Shown piece after piece: positions 12,113 to 25,600 of a DNA stretch of 64,000 bases. The stretch covers positions 8,928,001 through 8,992,000 of the forward strand of contig NC_061463.1 of the NCBI RefSeq assembly GCF_022581195.2. Reading direction: 5' to 3'. Source of the stretch: Helicoverpa zea (taxonomy: Eukaryota > Arthropoda > Insecta > Lepidoptera > Noctuidae). The notes under the pieces are model-generated. The model was not told where the DNA came from. It made no database searches and saw nothing but the letters and a program-made list of their open reading frames with translations. Numbering within the stretch: position 1 is the first letter of the stretch; each line of letters opens with the position of its first letter. A program made the translations under genes and the position numbers.

Positions 12113-14674
12113 TTAATTAGGCGTGGAAGATATCTTCCATAGAACTAGGTCTTTGACGCGATCGTATGTGAAATACTTGGGGAAGTCTAGAGGCAGTAGT
12201 TCTAGCTTCCAGGTGGAATGTGGGTTCTCTGTCTTGACTTTGTCGATCAGAGAGAGGAATGTCTCGTAGCAGGGCGCGACGGAGTCGAGGTGCTCTATCG
12301 TGAACACATATCGCTTTTCTAACACCATGTATAAAGTTTTCGGTGGTTCTGTGTTGAGAATCTTCTGGATGGTTGACACAAAAGCCGCTGTGATGTCATC
12401 ATCGTAAATTACTGGAATTAAATGTTTTTATGTAACCTCAGCTGACTCTTCTTTATAGCACAAGCTAGACCTACATATGTTTCCTCTAGTTCCTTGGCTG
12501 TCATAAAAACGTGAAATATGAGTTTTCAAACGGAGCCTATAAAATAGCTTTATTTAGATGGCAGTTGAAACGGATCATGGCTCTAATGCACTTTGCCTTC
12601 CCCATTTTCTACCCCACTTTTCTAAGTTCCATAGAAATTGATTCAAAGGGTCAAACATAGAAACAATATCCTTGCCAATATAAAAAATGTCTGACAAACA
12701 GATTTCATAACAAGATACATACCATCAGCAGCTATAATAATGCTTGCTTGTTTAATTTCGCTTAACAATGAAGGACTCCATGCAGTCTCGGTGAAATCCA
12801 GAGGCATCACTTTGAACTGAGACTTTATAAACTTCTTATTGTACTTCGCATTTAATTTTATAAGTTCTAAGATACCTCCAACATCGATATCTGAAATATA
12901 AAAATATTGTTCAATTACTTTGCTTATCTCCATAAACGTCGTGGTGGCCTAGTGGGTAAAGGGTCAACCACAAGTATGAGGGCGCAGGTTCGATCCCAGG
13001 TCAGGCAAGTACCAATGCAACTTTTCTAAGTTTGTATGTACTTTCTAAGTATATCTTAGACACCAATGACTGTGTTTCGGATGGCACGTTAAACTGTAGG
13101 TCCCGGCTGTCATTGAACATCCTTGGCAGTCGTTACGGGTAGTCGGAAGCTAGTAAGTCTGACACCAGTCTAACCAAGGGGTATCGGGTTGCCCGGGTAA
13201 CTGGGTTGAGGAGGTCAGATAGGCAGTCGCTTCTTGTAAAGCACTGGTACTCAGCTGAATCCGGTTAGACTGGAAGCCGACCCCAACATAGTTGGGAAAA
13301 AGGCTCGGAGGATGATGATGACTTTGCTTATCTCCATAATCGAAATAAATACTGGGACTGAACTTGTGTCGTCTTATTACGTCACGTGACACTTACATAA
13401 GTATAGTGCTCCCTTATGTACTCTCCTTATATGTATAGGTGCTACTCCTATGTACTCCCTTATATATGTCCCTAATAAATCCCTTAGATATTCTCCTTAT
13501 GTACTCGCTCATGAACCAGTCCTATGTACTACCCCAATGTACTCCCCTTACATGTATCTCTTATGCGGGTAGGTAGTCCCTCATCTACCTACCTGGATTT
13601 AACGCTAGAGGGATGCTGAATCTTGAGTAATCCGAATCATAAGCTTATTGGTTAACTATAGAGCTGAATACGTGATAAGGTTACAATCCTTTTTGGAGTC
13701 TATTCTATGCTATACATTTTATGACTTACCTGTACATACGACCTTCTTAGCATACAAAGCAGCAACAAAGCTTGTGAGTCCAGTGCCCGCACCAAGTTCT
13801 AGAACACTCCTATTGGCTAGCTCGCCCTTCAAGCCGAGATGTATCAACCAATCACCGAGTAGGAATGCGCCCCTCCATACTTGCAAGCCAACCAGCGCTA
13901 TTTTAGTTTTCGAGCTATGCTCTGAAAGTATTGAAGAAATGTTAAAAATGTTTGGAGTCTTTGATACCTCAAGATTTTGGTGTCTGAGCGACTGTCGCAT
14001 GCAGAAAACAAATAGAGAGTTTCGTCTATAGTCTAACGCCGGCAATATTTTATTTTCGAAATTTTATACCAAAATCTATGGGTATTAAAAATCTACCTCT
14101 AGGCGTATAAAGGACCTTTATAATGGAAATACTTTTACCTATTCTGATAACTTCTTTCTGTGGCCTCTCTATGTCCAGGTCATCATCGTCATCAAAAATG
14201 GCATTACTTCGGTTTGGCGGCAACAGGAATGGGAACTCTGATATCACATCTGAAACATAGATATGAGATTAGTCTTTTAGGGCACCTTTGAATTAGCATT
14301 TGATCCATATAAATAAAAACGAGCGACAAAAGCACCGCAGACGCGCTGGTGGAAATCAATCTGCCTTTGTTTCAAGTATTGTAGGAACAGACCTATAGTG
14401 GCTCTGATATGATCAAGCTAACTGATAAGGATTACGTTTAAATCTATTCAGTAGTTCCAGTCCAGATATTACCTCATAAATGACACACAAACTCCAGCTC
14501 TATTATTTATATTGGCCTATATATTTTATTATGCAGATATTAAATAGTATCTCTGCTTCATAAAAATATTAAATAACAAATTTTATTATACTCACTTCCT
14601 TCAGTGCTTGGTGATATTTTAGTTCTATAATCATACTCCTCATATATTTCCGATGTCACCGTCAATTCTGGCAT
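12113..14674 (-). CDS. METTL22: Methyltransferase-like protein 22 (METTL22)
   Basis: METTL22 belongs to the seven-beta-strand protein lysine methyltransferases; the human enzyme methylates the nuclear protein KIN17 using S-adenosylmethionine. Five exons on the minus strand: 14674-14596, 14249-14097, 13921-13730, 12890-12723 and 12411-12113, all joined in phase 1; they encode 296 residues. Motif I for SAM binding is LELGAGTG (118-125), preceded by the family-typical VGLQVWRGAFLLGDW (88-102). The acidic post-II region is IDVGGILELIKLN. ASIIIAADVIYDDD (ending at 203) is the family's (A)DVxYDD motif. An acidic run, DDDDDLD, lies in exon 2. The ATG at 14674 directly follows an AG, so an upstream 5' exon is possible. 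The gene is convergent with the unknown gene ending at 11768. ATTAAA (minus strand) is at 12084-12089. Intron 4 contains a SINE. Confidence 0.88.
12936..13320 (+). mobile_element. tRNA-derived SINE, full length, with 19-bp target duplication
   Basis: The head has a tRNA-like A box (TGGCCTAGTGGGTAAAG) and B box (GGTTCGATCCC), followed by a long body and a tail CCGACCCCAACATAGTTGGG ... GGATGATGATG. It is flanked by an exact duplication, ACTTTGCTTATCTCCATAA, at 12917-12935 and 13321-13339. It lies in METTL22 intron 4, antisense to that gene. Fragments of the same family are at 36606-36660 and 55918-55962. Confidence 0.92.
13395..13570. repeat. Degenerate tandem repeat of a CTTATGTACTCCC-like unit
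   Basis: A pyrimidine-rich stretch repeats variants of CCTTATGTACTC and CCTATGTACT about ten times with irregular spacing. It is intronic in METTL22. It is probably a decayed minisatellite. Confidence 0.5.
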
Positions 14675-16551
14675 CTGGAATCATAACAGGATTCACTATA
14701 ATATAACACATCATAAATTAAAAACAAAATTTATGTTTGTTTCTTTTAAATGTGCTGTTTGCAGTTTGTAAGATGTTTTTACTACAGATTAAGATAAAGT
14801 AGGAGTTGAAATGTGAATAAATAGATGTTTTTGTAGCAATTTGTAATGCAAGCTGCAATGTGAATGTGACTAATGCTGTAATTTATGTTATGTTTTAAAA
14901 GCTGTGTTTATATTTTTTCCAGGGTTGTGTTACTTTCATTTTACATTTAACTTTACGACATTTAGGTTGGAATGATTAATATATATTTTTTTTACTTTGA
15001 ACATTAATATAATATTATTAAATCTAACAATATCATAGAAGAAAAATTAAAATCTATATATATTTTCCACTTGCATAGTTTCACACCACTTATATCTTCC
15101 TGTATTTTTAACAGCTAATAAATTAATATTAGTTACCAACTATTAATGTATAAGATTAGGTGTTAGTTTCTTCTACACTTTGTTTTAAAAAATCTATACT
15201 TTTCAACCACTTTCGATCACAGTAATTATATGCCGAATTTCCGCATATATAAATAGATAGGTAGGTATGTGAATTACATAATTTTTAACACTATCCTACA
15301 CCATATAATATCACAGCACCTACAGATATATGTTATTATTCATATTTCTGTAATAATTAACAAATACCTTATTATATTGCACACCCTAATAATTACCAGA
15401 GACAATGAGAATACTTTTTGCTAGTGTTAATGAGGAAGGACACAAGTACAAAAATTGGAAATGTTCCAATATTAAAACTTCTAAAATAAATCTGTATTAG
15501 TGTGGTATGCGTGCCAGCTTTTGTAATTTACTATGCTTAGGCGTGTTTGTTATTTATGCTGATCACGTGGGAGTCTAGATATTATTAGGAAAGTAATGAT
15601 GCTTTGCAATGGAAACAAAGATGAAAAAATGATATTGAATTTTTGCATTTTGTATTGACATACAGTACATTCGATTAATGTTTGTGGTCAACGTTATGCT
15701 GAAGGGGTTGTTTAGTGGTAGTAATAAACTACATTTTTGCCTTTTTAGGTGCATAGTTAGTGAAAATTACGCACAGCTTAAGGTGGTTGAAGGTTAACGT
15801 ATTTCATAAAAAAGATATGTTTTTCCGTAAATGGGAGCCAGATCAGCCAGAAATAAAGGAATTATCAATGATTTACTCTTGAATGTTGTTTTTTTAAATA
15901 ATTAATTTAATTATATACCTGGAACCTTGAACTGTAGCTTATTTATTCTGATACACCACACAAACACAATACGTATCTACGTTATGGCTACGAAATAACT
16001 TCCCTTTTTGCCTATTGTCATTGAATACTTCATTATATTTCAATACAGAAGCTTTTATTGTGCAGAAAACCGAATAGTTTACTATTATGTGTATTTGTTT
16101 ACTTTTTGTCACTCTTTCGCTATTGACAGCTGTCATAACCAGCTGCGTTTTGTTGTGTGAGCAGCTGATAGATATGAAACGAATATTTCGACTTTTGACG
16201 GATTACAACTGTAAATTCATCGAAATAGTACAAGATTTAGGTTGATAACTATTAAAATAAAATAGCCCAATTTAAATATGAAATATCATAGTGCCCGACT
16301 CTCTTAATTTCTTTCTTTTTTAACTTATATATTTATCTTAGATGGACTTAAAACTTTAACTGGTTTACAGATAGCAATAATAACTTCGTACTTAATAATT
16401 TTAATTTGCTTTCATTTATTGTATAATAATAATTTAAAAAAACATTGTTTACGTTGAAACCAAGAGGATGTATTTATTTATTGACCTTTGCAAGATCCGT
16501 TTTAAAATTTGAAGTTTATCAACCAATCACGGCTCTACACACGATCGACGC
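14675..16551. other. Divergent intergenic region METTL22-Pdi
   Basis: About 1.9 kb of AT-rich sequence separates the METTL22 start from the Pdi promoter. I see no gene, no clear repeat and no RNA gene. The open frame at 15939-16136 (minus strand) has no coding character. Confidence 0.55.
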
Positions 16552-16561
16552 TGCCACGTCA
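16552..16561 (-). promoter_or_regulatory. UPRE-like XBP1/ATF6 site upstream of Pdi
   Basis: TGCCACGTCA reads TGACGTGGCA on the minus strand, containing the unfolded-protein-response core TGACGTGG. It lies 92 bp before the Pdi ATG. A CCAAT box is 25 bp further upstream (16523-16527). The CCAAT-N9-CCACG spacing of a classical ERSE is not met (N is 26). ER-stress control would suit an ER foldase gene; this is inference from the motif. Confidence 0.5.
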
Positions 16562-16652
16562 AGTGAGACGGGAGTGAATGAAGTGGCACTATTTCGGCAT
16601 TTTGTGGAGTTTCGTCTTCGGAGCAGGCTTGTGAAGTGCCGTATTTTCCAAC

Positions 16653-19600
16653 ATGAGAGTGATCCTATTTACGGCGTTAGCCCTTCTGGGCGCCGCTTTG
16701 GCCGATGAAGTACCCACTGAAGAAAACGTACTCGTATTAAGCAAATCTAACTTCGAAGGAGTCATTTCAGCAAACAACTTCATATTAGTGGAATTCTGTA
16801 AGTTTTTGCTGTAAACTATTGTTCTTTTGTCTTTTCTTGACTGTGGGTTGAAAGATGGTATTCTTTGTTATTTATTATTTCACTGAAATGTGTGTGACAC
16901 GTCGATCAGCGTGGTTGCGCGCGAGCCGGCACGTATTGCATGCCTTTGTGAATCATCATGTAAACTATTTGCAGATGCGCCATGGTGCGGTCACTGCAAG
17001 TCTCTCGCTCCGGAGTACGCCAAGGCCGCCACCAAGCTGGCCGAGGAGGAGTCTCCCATCAAACTGGCCAAGGTTGATGCCACGCAGGAGCAAGAGCTCG
17101 CCGAGAGCTACGGCGTCAGGGGATACCCGACACTCAAGTTCTTCAGAAACGGCAGCCCTATTGATTACACTGGTATGTGGATTTTATTGCTACGAGAAAT
17201 TGCGCTTTTATCTTATGTTTATTAAACTTTTCATGGTTCATTCATGAAATGTAAATATTTTCTCCTGATAATTTGCAATGCCTCATTAGATTCTAATTAC
17301 TGTTTCTTTCATTAAGTACTTGACTACAGATTTACTTATCCCACTTTCCTTTCTCTTAGGTGGTCGCCAAGCTGACGACATCATCACCTGGTTGAAGAAG
17401 AAGACTGGTCCTCCTGCCCTTGAGGTTGCCTCTGCTGAGCAGGCCAAGGAGCTCATTGCCGCCAACAACGTCATCATCTTTGGTTTCTTCTCTGACCAGA
17501 GCACTCCTAAGGCTAAGGCATTCCTTGGTGTTGCCAGTGCTGTTGACGACCAGGTCTTTGCCATTGTTTCTGACGAGAAAGTCATTGCTGAGTTGGAAGC
17601 TGAGGACGAGGATGTCACCCTCTTCAAGAACGTAAGTACTTGCACTAATTCATTACTCACTAACCTGTTTTATTAATGACACTGCTCAACAGTGAAAAGT
17701 CATTAATTAAAAACTTTATCTTTTTAAAGTTGGTGTGTACTTGTTGCACAAGTTTTCTGCTTGTTACTAAGCCCACATGAGTTTACATTTTAGGTACCTA
17801 CTAATAATCGAATCTCAAATTTTCTGCTTCTCATTATATCTAAGAGCATTATGGCTTTATGGAATACACAATAAATCCTGCATGCTAATTTTAGGCAGTA
17901 TAGTGACATAATAAGTAGTTGATGTAAGTAGACATGTACATACACAATTCAATTGTACATGATTGGTCTCCGTTTGAGTTAGCAGATAATAAGTTTGTTG
18001 GCCTCACAGCATGCAGATAAAGTGTCTACACCCAATTGACCACTCTTGTATAATAACTATAATAAAACCGTGGGTAACATTGATAACATTGACACACTTA
18101 TCTCCGGAAACTTATCTTCTTACTTTGATTTTAATTGCCCCTTTTAACTGATAAAATCTTAAACTTTTTTTGATAATACTTTTAGAGATATGCCTCTAGT
18201 GTTTTAAGTAAATACAAGTCACAATTATACATTAAAGTGTATTTTTTTTACTTTATCAATATTCTTATTAGTCAAGCATCTAGTGTGAATAATCTTTTAG
18301 TTTTTTATCCATAGTTTAAAAATAAAATAGTTGTTGACACTTTACCTTATTATTGAACATAATGTTTTACCATACAGGTACATATTACCATAGGGTTATT
18401 CCTTATTTACTGTTAGTTTCCTTAACAGGTGTATTTCAGATATGAAGGAAAATATCTAAAGGTTTAAAACCTATAAATGAAACTTGCACTCTATTCTTTT
18501 AAAACTTTTCTTTAAAATATTTTAGCTGTCAACATTTTTCTACTGTTGCTATATTTTTTTATTTTACATTATTTTCGTAATCACTCCATACAGGTCTATT
18601 AAACAATGAGGTTTTAACCTAATCTTGTATTGTCTATAGTTCGAGGAGCCCCGCGTCAAGTTCGACGGTGAGAAATTCGACGAGGATGTGTTCAAGACCT
18701 GGGTGTTCGTCCAGAGCATGCCCACCATTGTGGAGTTCTCCCACGAGACTGCCTCCAAGATCTTCGGTGGACAGATCAAGTACCACCTTCTGTTGTTCCT
18801 GTCCAAGGTAAGAACAGTTCTAAATAAGCTTGAGGCCCGCCCAAGTCCGATAATCGATGATCGAGTTTTTGTACGCGAAAAATACACACTGATAGCAGTA
18901 GTGCAATGCACACATGCGGTCATAAGGCGGTCAGAAAATCCTATAAAAATCGGCTCGATTATCTGTCCTACAAAAAGTCTGACGTGGCCAGACAGCCTTA
19001 CATTGTAAAACACTTTATTAACTGAAGGTTAAAAATGCTTGATTTTTCCTGCAATTATAAAGTAAATTTTTTGGTTGGTCACATTTTTAACACATCTCAT
19101 CATATTATTATCACCAATTTTGGACAGGATGTACCCAAATAGATTCATTGGTGATAATGGTTTAGAATTAAATGTCAAATTGTCTAGTGTAGTTAGTTGC
19201 ATGTGTATATAATTTTATAAAGGTCATATTTTAATAATTCAGGAAATAACAGAGTTCTAGAACAATTGTCGATAAAGTTATAATTTTAGAATTGAGTAGA
19301 CATCTCATTTAAATTCGTGTAAAAGACAAATATCGTGGACGGCTATTATTACTACTATACAAAACCGGTTTTTGTAACGGGTTATCGAAGTCGATCTCTT
19401 TATACTTAAAAGGCTAACATTGATGGTTGAGATCACAAGGCGACACATGGTGCCTTATAATAAACTGGCAGTTTCCCCGCTGTTTCACTCGCGTCCCGGG
19501 GATTTTCTGCCCGTACCGGGGTAAAATATAGCCTACTAGCTTCCGCCTGCGGCTTCGCCCGCGTAGAGTTCGGTTATATCGCGTTTCCAAGAGAATTCTT

Positions 19601-22600
19601 CAAAAGTCCGTGATAAAAACTATCCTATGTTCTTTCTCAAGGTCAACTCTATGTCTGTACCAAATTTTATTAAAATCAGTTCAGTGGTTTAGACTTGAAA
19701 ACGTAACAGACAGACAGACAGAGTTACTTTCGCAATAATATTAGTAAGGATGTAGAAGTAATAGATGACACTTCAATTATTTTTACGACACAACGGTACA
19801 TCGAAAGTGGTTAGACAAGATACATATTGGCGAGATGTACTTTCACGAACGTGAATATGTAGTGAAGAGATTTGAACCGGCGACCCGGCTTTGAACTTTC
19901 ACCATTCAACTCAACAGTCGGTCATGCGCATCGGTTAATGAACTTTTTTTAACACATTTTAGTACTTATCTATGATCTTTACTAGTGTACTTTCACACCT
20001 AGACTTAGAATATATTTAGAAGTTAAGATACATTTTCAAGTAATACAGATTACTTTGTACATAACTCTTTTATCTATCCCAATATCTAATGTTAATATAG
20101 AAATTATCGCATAAACCGGAACGGTAGTTAAACGTTATCCGCTAATAACTGAGCATACAAGACGATATTATACTCAAGCAAACAGAACTAAGTTCAACGA
20201 CCCTACGGTCAATGACCTCTGCTCGTCCTCAAGTCAACTGGTTGTACAACGAAATGTTTTGTTTGTAGAAAAATGGCGATTTCGACAAGTACACTGAGGA
20301 ACTCAAGCCTGTGGCTAAGAGCTACCGCGACAGAGTTATGTCCGTTGCCATCGACGCTGATGAGGATGAACACCAGAGGTATAGTATTCATACTTTTTAT
20401 TTACAGATACATATTACAAATTCACTCGCATTCTGAGGAAAACTAAGCCTTAAAACTGTATAAATACTAGTCTAAAGCCTCCCAACCCTTCTAGCTATGT
20501 CCGTATAAAATTTTATATAAATCGGTTTAGCCGTTTTGGCAAGAGAGCGACAGAACAACGTCACATACTATAACTCTCTTGTGTTATGGTAATGATACTT
20601 GTTCAGAAGAGTTTTTTATGCTAATTTATTCAAGGTTCTCAATGAAAGGTCTTGTGAAAAGATCTCTTTACATAATTATTTTGTTAGAATGTCGGTTTGA
20701 CGTCATTCTAGCGCGCCGATGAGATAAAATGTATGAAATCTAGATGTTGACGCTGAAAAAAATGTAGTGAAATTAATACTTTTACTAAAAGTATTTCAGA
20801 TTTAATTAGTGATGGCCGCCTTGTAATAACTTTAAAGTGGTCTCCTGTGGTATTTGGAGATATCCAAGCTAGCCAATGGTCAAATAATTTTTCAAATAGG
20901 TTCAGCAGTTTCGTACCCTAAGGTTCAAAAAAAGATAGCTTAATCTTGTCGATTTCTTCTATGTTTATAGGTAACTAGCTTCCGCCAGCGGCTTCGCCCG
21001 CGTGGTGGGTTGATAAAAAGTAGCCTATGTTTTAATCCAGGGTATCACCTATCTTCTACATACCAAATTTCAATCAAATCGGTCCAGCCGTTTTTGCGTG
21101 ATTGAATAACAAACATACATCCATACATTCTCACAAACTTTCACATTTATAATATATAGGTAATAGGTAATAATAAGTGTGCTACTTATATGATTTCCTT
21201 AAAACTATCAATAACTTAAAACAAAAGCATCAATCACACAGCCAGCCCTTTCAGTTAAAACGTACAATCTTCAGCGAGCTATATGCGGCAGAATGAAATA
21301 AAACTGCTTTTTAATATAAGTAATTACGTGGAAACCACGCACTGGTCGCTTGTACACGTTTCCTTTTTAATGTCAAGGGCGGCCAAGGACATTTTCTTAT
21401 GTGGTACAAGAATTACGTTTTGTTATTTCAGAAATGTACACCATTATAATTTTTTTTTTTTTTTTTTTTTATTCTTTGCGCCTAAACTGACTATCGAATT
21501 GCATATAGCACGCAGCGATAATGTAGATTTCTAGTCCCGAAATAGTTTATACATGCTGAGATGCCCATATTCCAAACTTTATCTACACTAATATTAGACG
21601 GGCGTAGTTTGTTTGTACGTGGCATTTTGTAGGAGGAAGTCTGGATCTGATGAGCCATGTGATTTTAAAAATGATTTGCCCATAGAAAGCTATATTATCA
21701 GTGAGGTTCTGGGTACGAGAAAAAGTTTCTCAAAATGCGGGTGAAACAACGGGATTAGGATAGAGTTATTCAAATAAAGATTACATACACCCATATTCTG
21801 CAAATACTTATTATGTATTTTGTTTATGTTCAATAGAATCCTGGAGTTCTTCGGCATGAAGAAGGAGGAGATTCCCTCTGCCCGTCTGATCGCCCTGGAA
21901 CAAGACATGGCCAAGTACAAGCCCGCCACTGACGAGCTCTCTGCTAACTCCATTGAAGTAAGTATTGTATTATACTTTTATTTAATTTTCGCGTATTTCT
22001 GTAACCTATCTATCATGAGGACTGATATTTGACATCATTTATAACGAGCTAATATGTAGGTATCAATTTCAATCTCTAATCAACAGCTACTTTTTAAAGT
22101 CAGATATAGCCCTAAAAGCCGGTCCTATTGTATGGATTGTCTCAATAATTTGTTGCATTAAAACTTCACGGTATTTTTTCCTGTTCAGATTTGATACTCT
22201 AATCGTCAAGGCTATAATCAGCCTCTGTAACTAATAGTATGCTACTAATATTGCTATATCTAATTATGCACACTAGTACAAACCTTGTCAAGAATGCCAA
22301 CAATACAAATACTTATACACTATAATATTAAAGTTCCGTAATATCGATAGATTTCACGGATATTAAGTACAGCACTAATAGTCGTGATTACTATTTAACT
22401 ACTTAACGTCAAATTTTTATTACGTCCCTTATCGAAAGTTGCGATTACAATTACTGGCTGAGCACTGAATACAGTTGTATTAACGGCTAGACTCATTAAA
22501 CGATGTTGTAAAACGTTTTATCGAATCGATAATTCATGCACACTTGCATACTTATTACCAAAAGGCAATTGGGTATTTACTTTTGATAAGAAATCGCTAT

Positions 22601-25600
22601 AAAAAGTATTATTTTATAGCGACCATCTTCTAACTTAAAATTAATATTCGTAAGTAGAATATATTACATTGAAATTGATAGATTTTTTCCGGAAAACTAA
22701 CGTTTGACGATGGCAATATAACAGAATATGGCATGAATTTCAGAACACAAACATGATAAACAAAAGTCACGGAAATCATGTCTTAGCTGATCCTTTTGAA
22801 AATTACACATAATCACATGCTATTGAGAATGAAGACGTGACGGCTATAGTTACCATGACGATTGACGCATGTATATTAACTTACAATAACTCTATACATG
22901 TGTACTAGATAGATAGTCACGCTTTACTGTACAATTTAAGAAGATTTGATATAGTTCGCCAACGCTAAATAAAACATTATTACATATTTACAACCTTAAC
23001 TGCCTAAAGCAACAATTAAATCAGTTCCGATAGTATTATAAACTGTTATATAAATACACCGTTATTTGTACCGTTACACAGCTCAACCGGTAAATGCAAC
23101 ACATGATTAACTCTAATCGATTTAAATATTACATTAGGTCCGCTTAGCAGTATACGCTTGGTATCTGTGTATAAGAATCCCACCCAAAACAAAAATGTGA
23201 AAGGCTGCCAAGTTCGATAATATGGGAATGCTTCGCCTATAAAAGAAGTGAATCTGAATAAGTACCAAGTTCCATACACATACCTCAGTTAAAAATAGTT
23301 ACTTTTTGATGATGTTACTTGGCAAGTTTTCACACACCTTGTTATAAACCTACTAAACGCAATGAATCAAGTATTTAATTTTCTATTAACACTTGCCAAG
23401 TAACATCATCAAAAAGTAACTATTTTTAACTGAGGTATGTGTATGGAACTTGGTACTTATTCAGATCTCACTTCTTTTATTCTTTATTTTATTTTTTTCT
23501 TATGATTAAGTTAGTTAAGGAAATGTCTCATTTATACTATCTTTCACATTTTTGAATATGCACTATGCTTCTTACAAAGAAATTAACTAGATTAACTAAA
23601 TGGACTAGATTTACCAACTGACTGACATGACATGTTATCATATATTATGTTCGTGGATCAAAGTTACACATTCGTTCGTTATTTTCGAAAGTGACTCACA
23701 CTTGGCCGTTTTCAGGTTTTTACTTTACTTTGACTAAATACAAACCTTTATAACGAATTTCAGATCGGTACGACCATTCGAAGATATACTATATAAATAT
23801 AGATAAATTTAGTTCGTTTTAGTTCCTTAGGGGTATAATCAGAATTATTTTGAAACTGACTCATACTTGGCCATTTTCAGATTTTTCCCTTTACTTTGAC
23901 ATAAAGACCTACCTCCATGCCAAATTTCAAGTCAATACGACCATTGGAAGTGGTCTAGGTTTGTGATGAGTGAGTCAGTCATTGAGTGTATAGTAAAAAT
24001 AGCGATTTTCTGACGTCAATATCTCAAGACCTACAATAGGTATATTAATGAAATTTTGTATTTTAGATAAGTGAGGGGGTCTCAACAGATACTAGAAATT
24101 TGATATGCGTAAATAAAATAGATTTTGAATTATAGGGGGGTCGAATTTGGCCCGAAATGGTTCGTGTAATATAACCCACGGCCGGTGTGTCGTTTTTTTT
24201 GCTCGAACTTGGCGGACACACTGCCGTGTGTCTAGATAAGAAGCCAGATTTCAACTTAATTGTAAAAATGTATCGGCATTTTGCACACAAGCAGGTTCTA
24301 TCTCGTCTGAATACATCAGAATAACATTATTTCAATACTAGCTTTTGCCAGCGGTTTCACCCGCATCCCGTGGGAACCTCGGCACGAACCCGGATAAATG
24401 GTAGAGATTTTTTTTTTTTTTTTCAAATCGGACCAGTAGTTCCTGAGATTAGCGCGTTCAAGCAAACAAACAAACAAACTCTTCAGCTTTATAATATTAC
24501 TATAGATGTAGCTGAAAGCTTCAGTTTCAACAAAGTCAGTATCAGAAAGTTTTGCCTAAAAAAACTTTCTTACAATAATACTACCCGATTATTAACCTTA
24601 TTTTTCTCCCAGGAATTCGTGCAATCGTTCTTCGCGGGTACCCTGAAACAGCACCTGTTGAGCGAGGACTTGCCCGACGACTGGGCCGCCAAGCCCGTCA
24701 AGACTTTGGTCGCCACCAACTTTGACGAGGTCGTGTTCGATACTAGCAAGAGGGTGCTTGTTGAGTTCTACGCTCCTTGGTAAGTTTACAATAATGTTTC
24801 TTAAAGATGTAACCAGTTTGGATAGGCCCTTTTGACAATAGCATATGGTTGATATAGTAGGAAGTACGTATTGGTACATCGTTAATGAGTTGTGGGGTGA
24901 GGCTACATTAATCACAAGAGATATTTATTGGAACAAGAAGCACATTTACATAAAGTTCTGGTTCGTTAGGAATTATATCAGTAAAGAAAAGTCTCAGAAT
25001 TTGGTATATTTTTCCCCATAATTGCTAGGTATGGTTTTGGTGACGAGATGAAAAACTGCTATATTCATATTTGAACAGACACGTCAGAAGTCACGTCACG
25101 ATATAAAGTTAAAAGATACAATATTAGTGTGTAGAATAAAGATTTTATCAATGATAAGATTTGCATGTAGTTAAATAAATTTCGAAGTTGTTGATAGTAT
25201 GGATTACAAAATTTGTACGTTTCCTATTAAAAAAGGTGACACATTTATTAAAATACAATATGGCTTGATCAAGTTACCTTTGTCATGTAATATGAATCAC
25301 CTATACAGTAAAACGTCTGCCAATATTTAAGAATCATTACCAATATTTGTTCCACAAGGCGTTCACAATGTTTAAAAGAACATGATATACATATATTGCA
25401 TCATGTCTCTGTAAAAATATGTAAATAAGATATACATTACGGGGCATGTATTCTCCAAGTATATTTCCATGTTTGATCAAGTGTTACCCGCTGTGTAACA
25501 CATATAACCAGTGACATTACAACACTTTCGGTTACTATGTCTAGTTCAAGAACATTTGTCGCGCGACATTGCGTCATTTTTGTCTTGAATCCGTATAATT

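Noticed and set aside
12945..13010. A functional tRNA gene
   Set aside because: A and B boxes are present, but they head a 385-bp SINE with target duplications and there is no complete cloverleaf.
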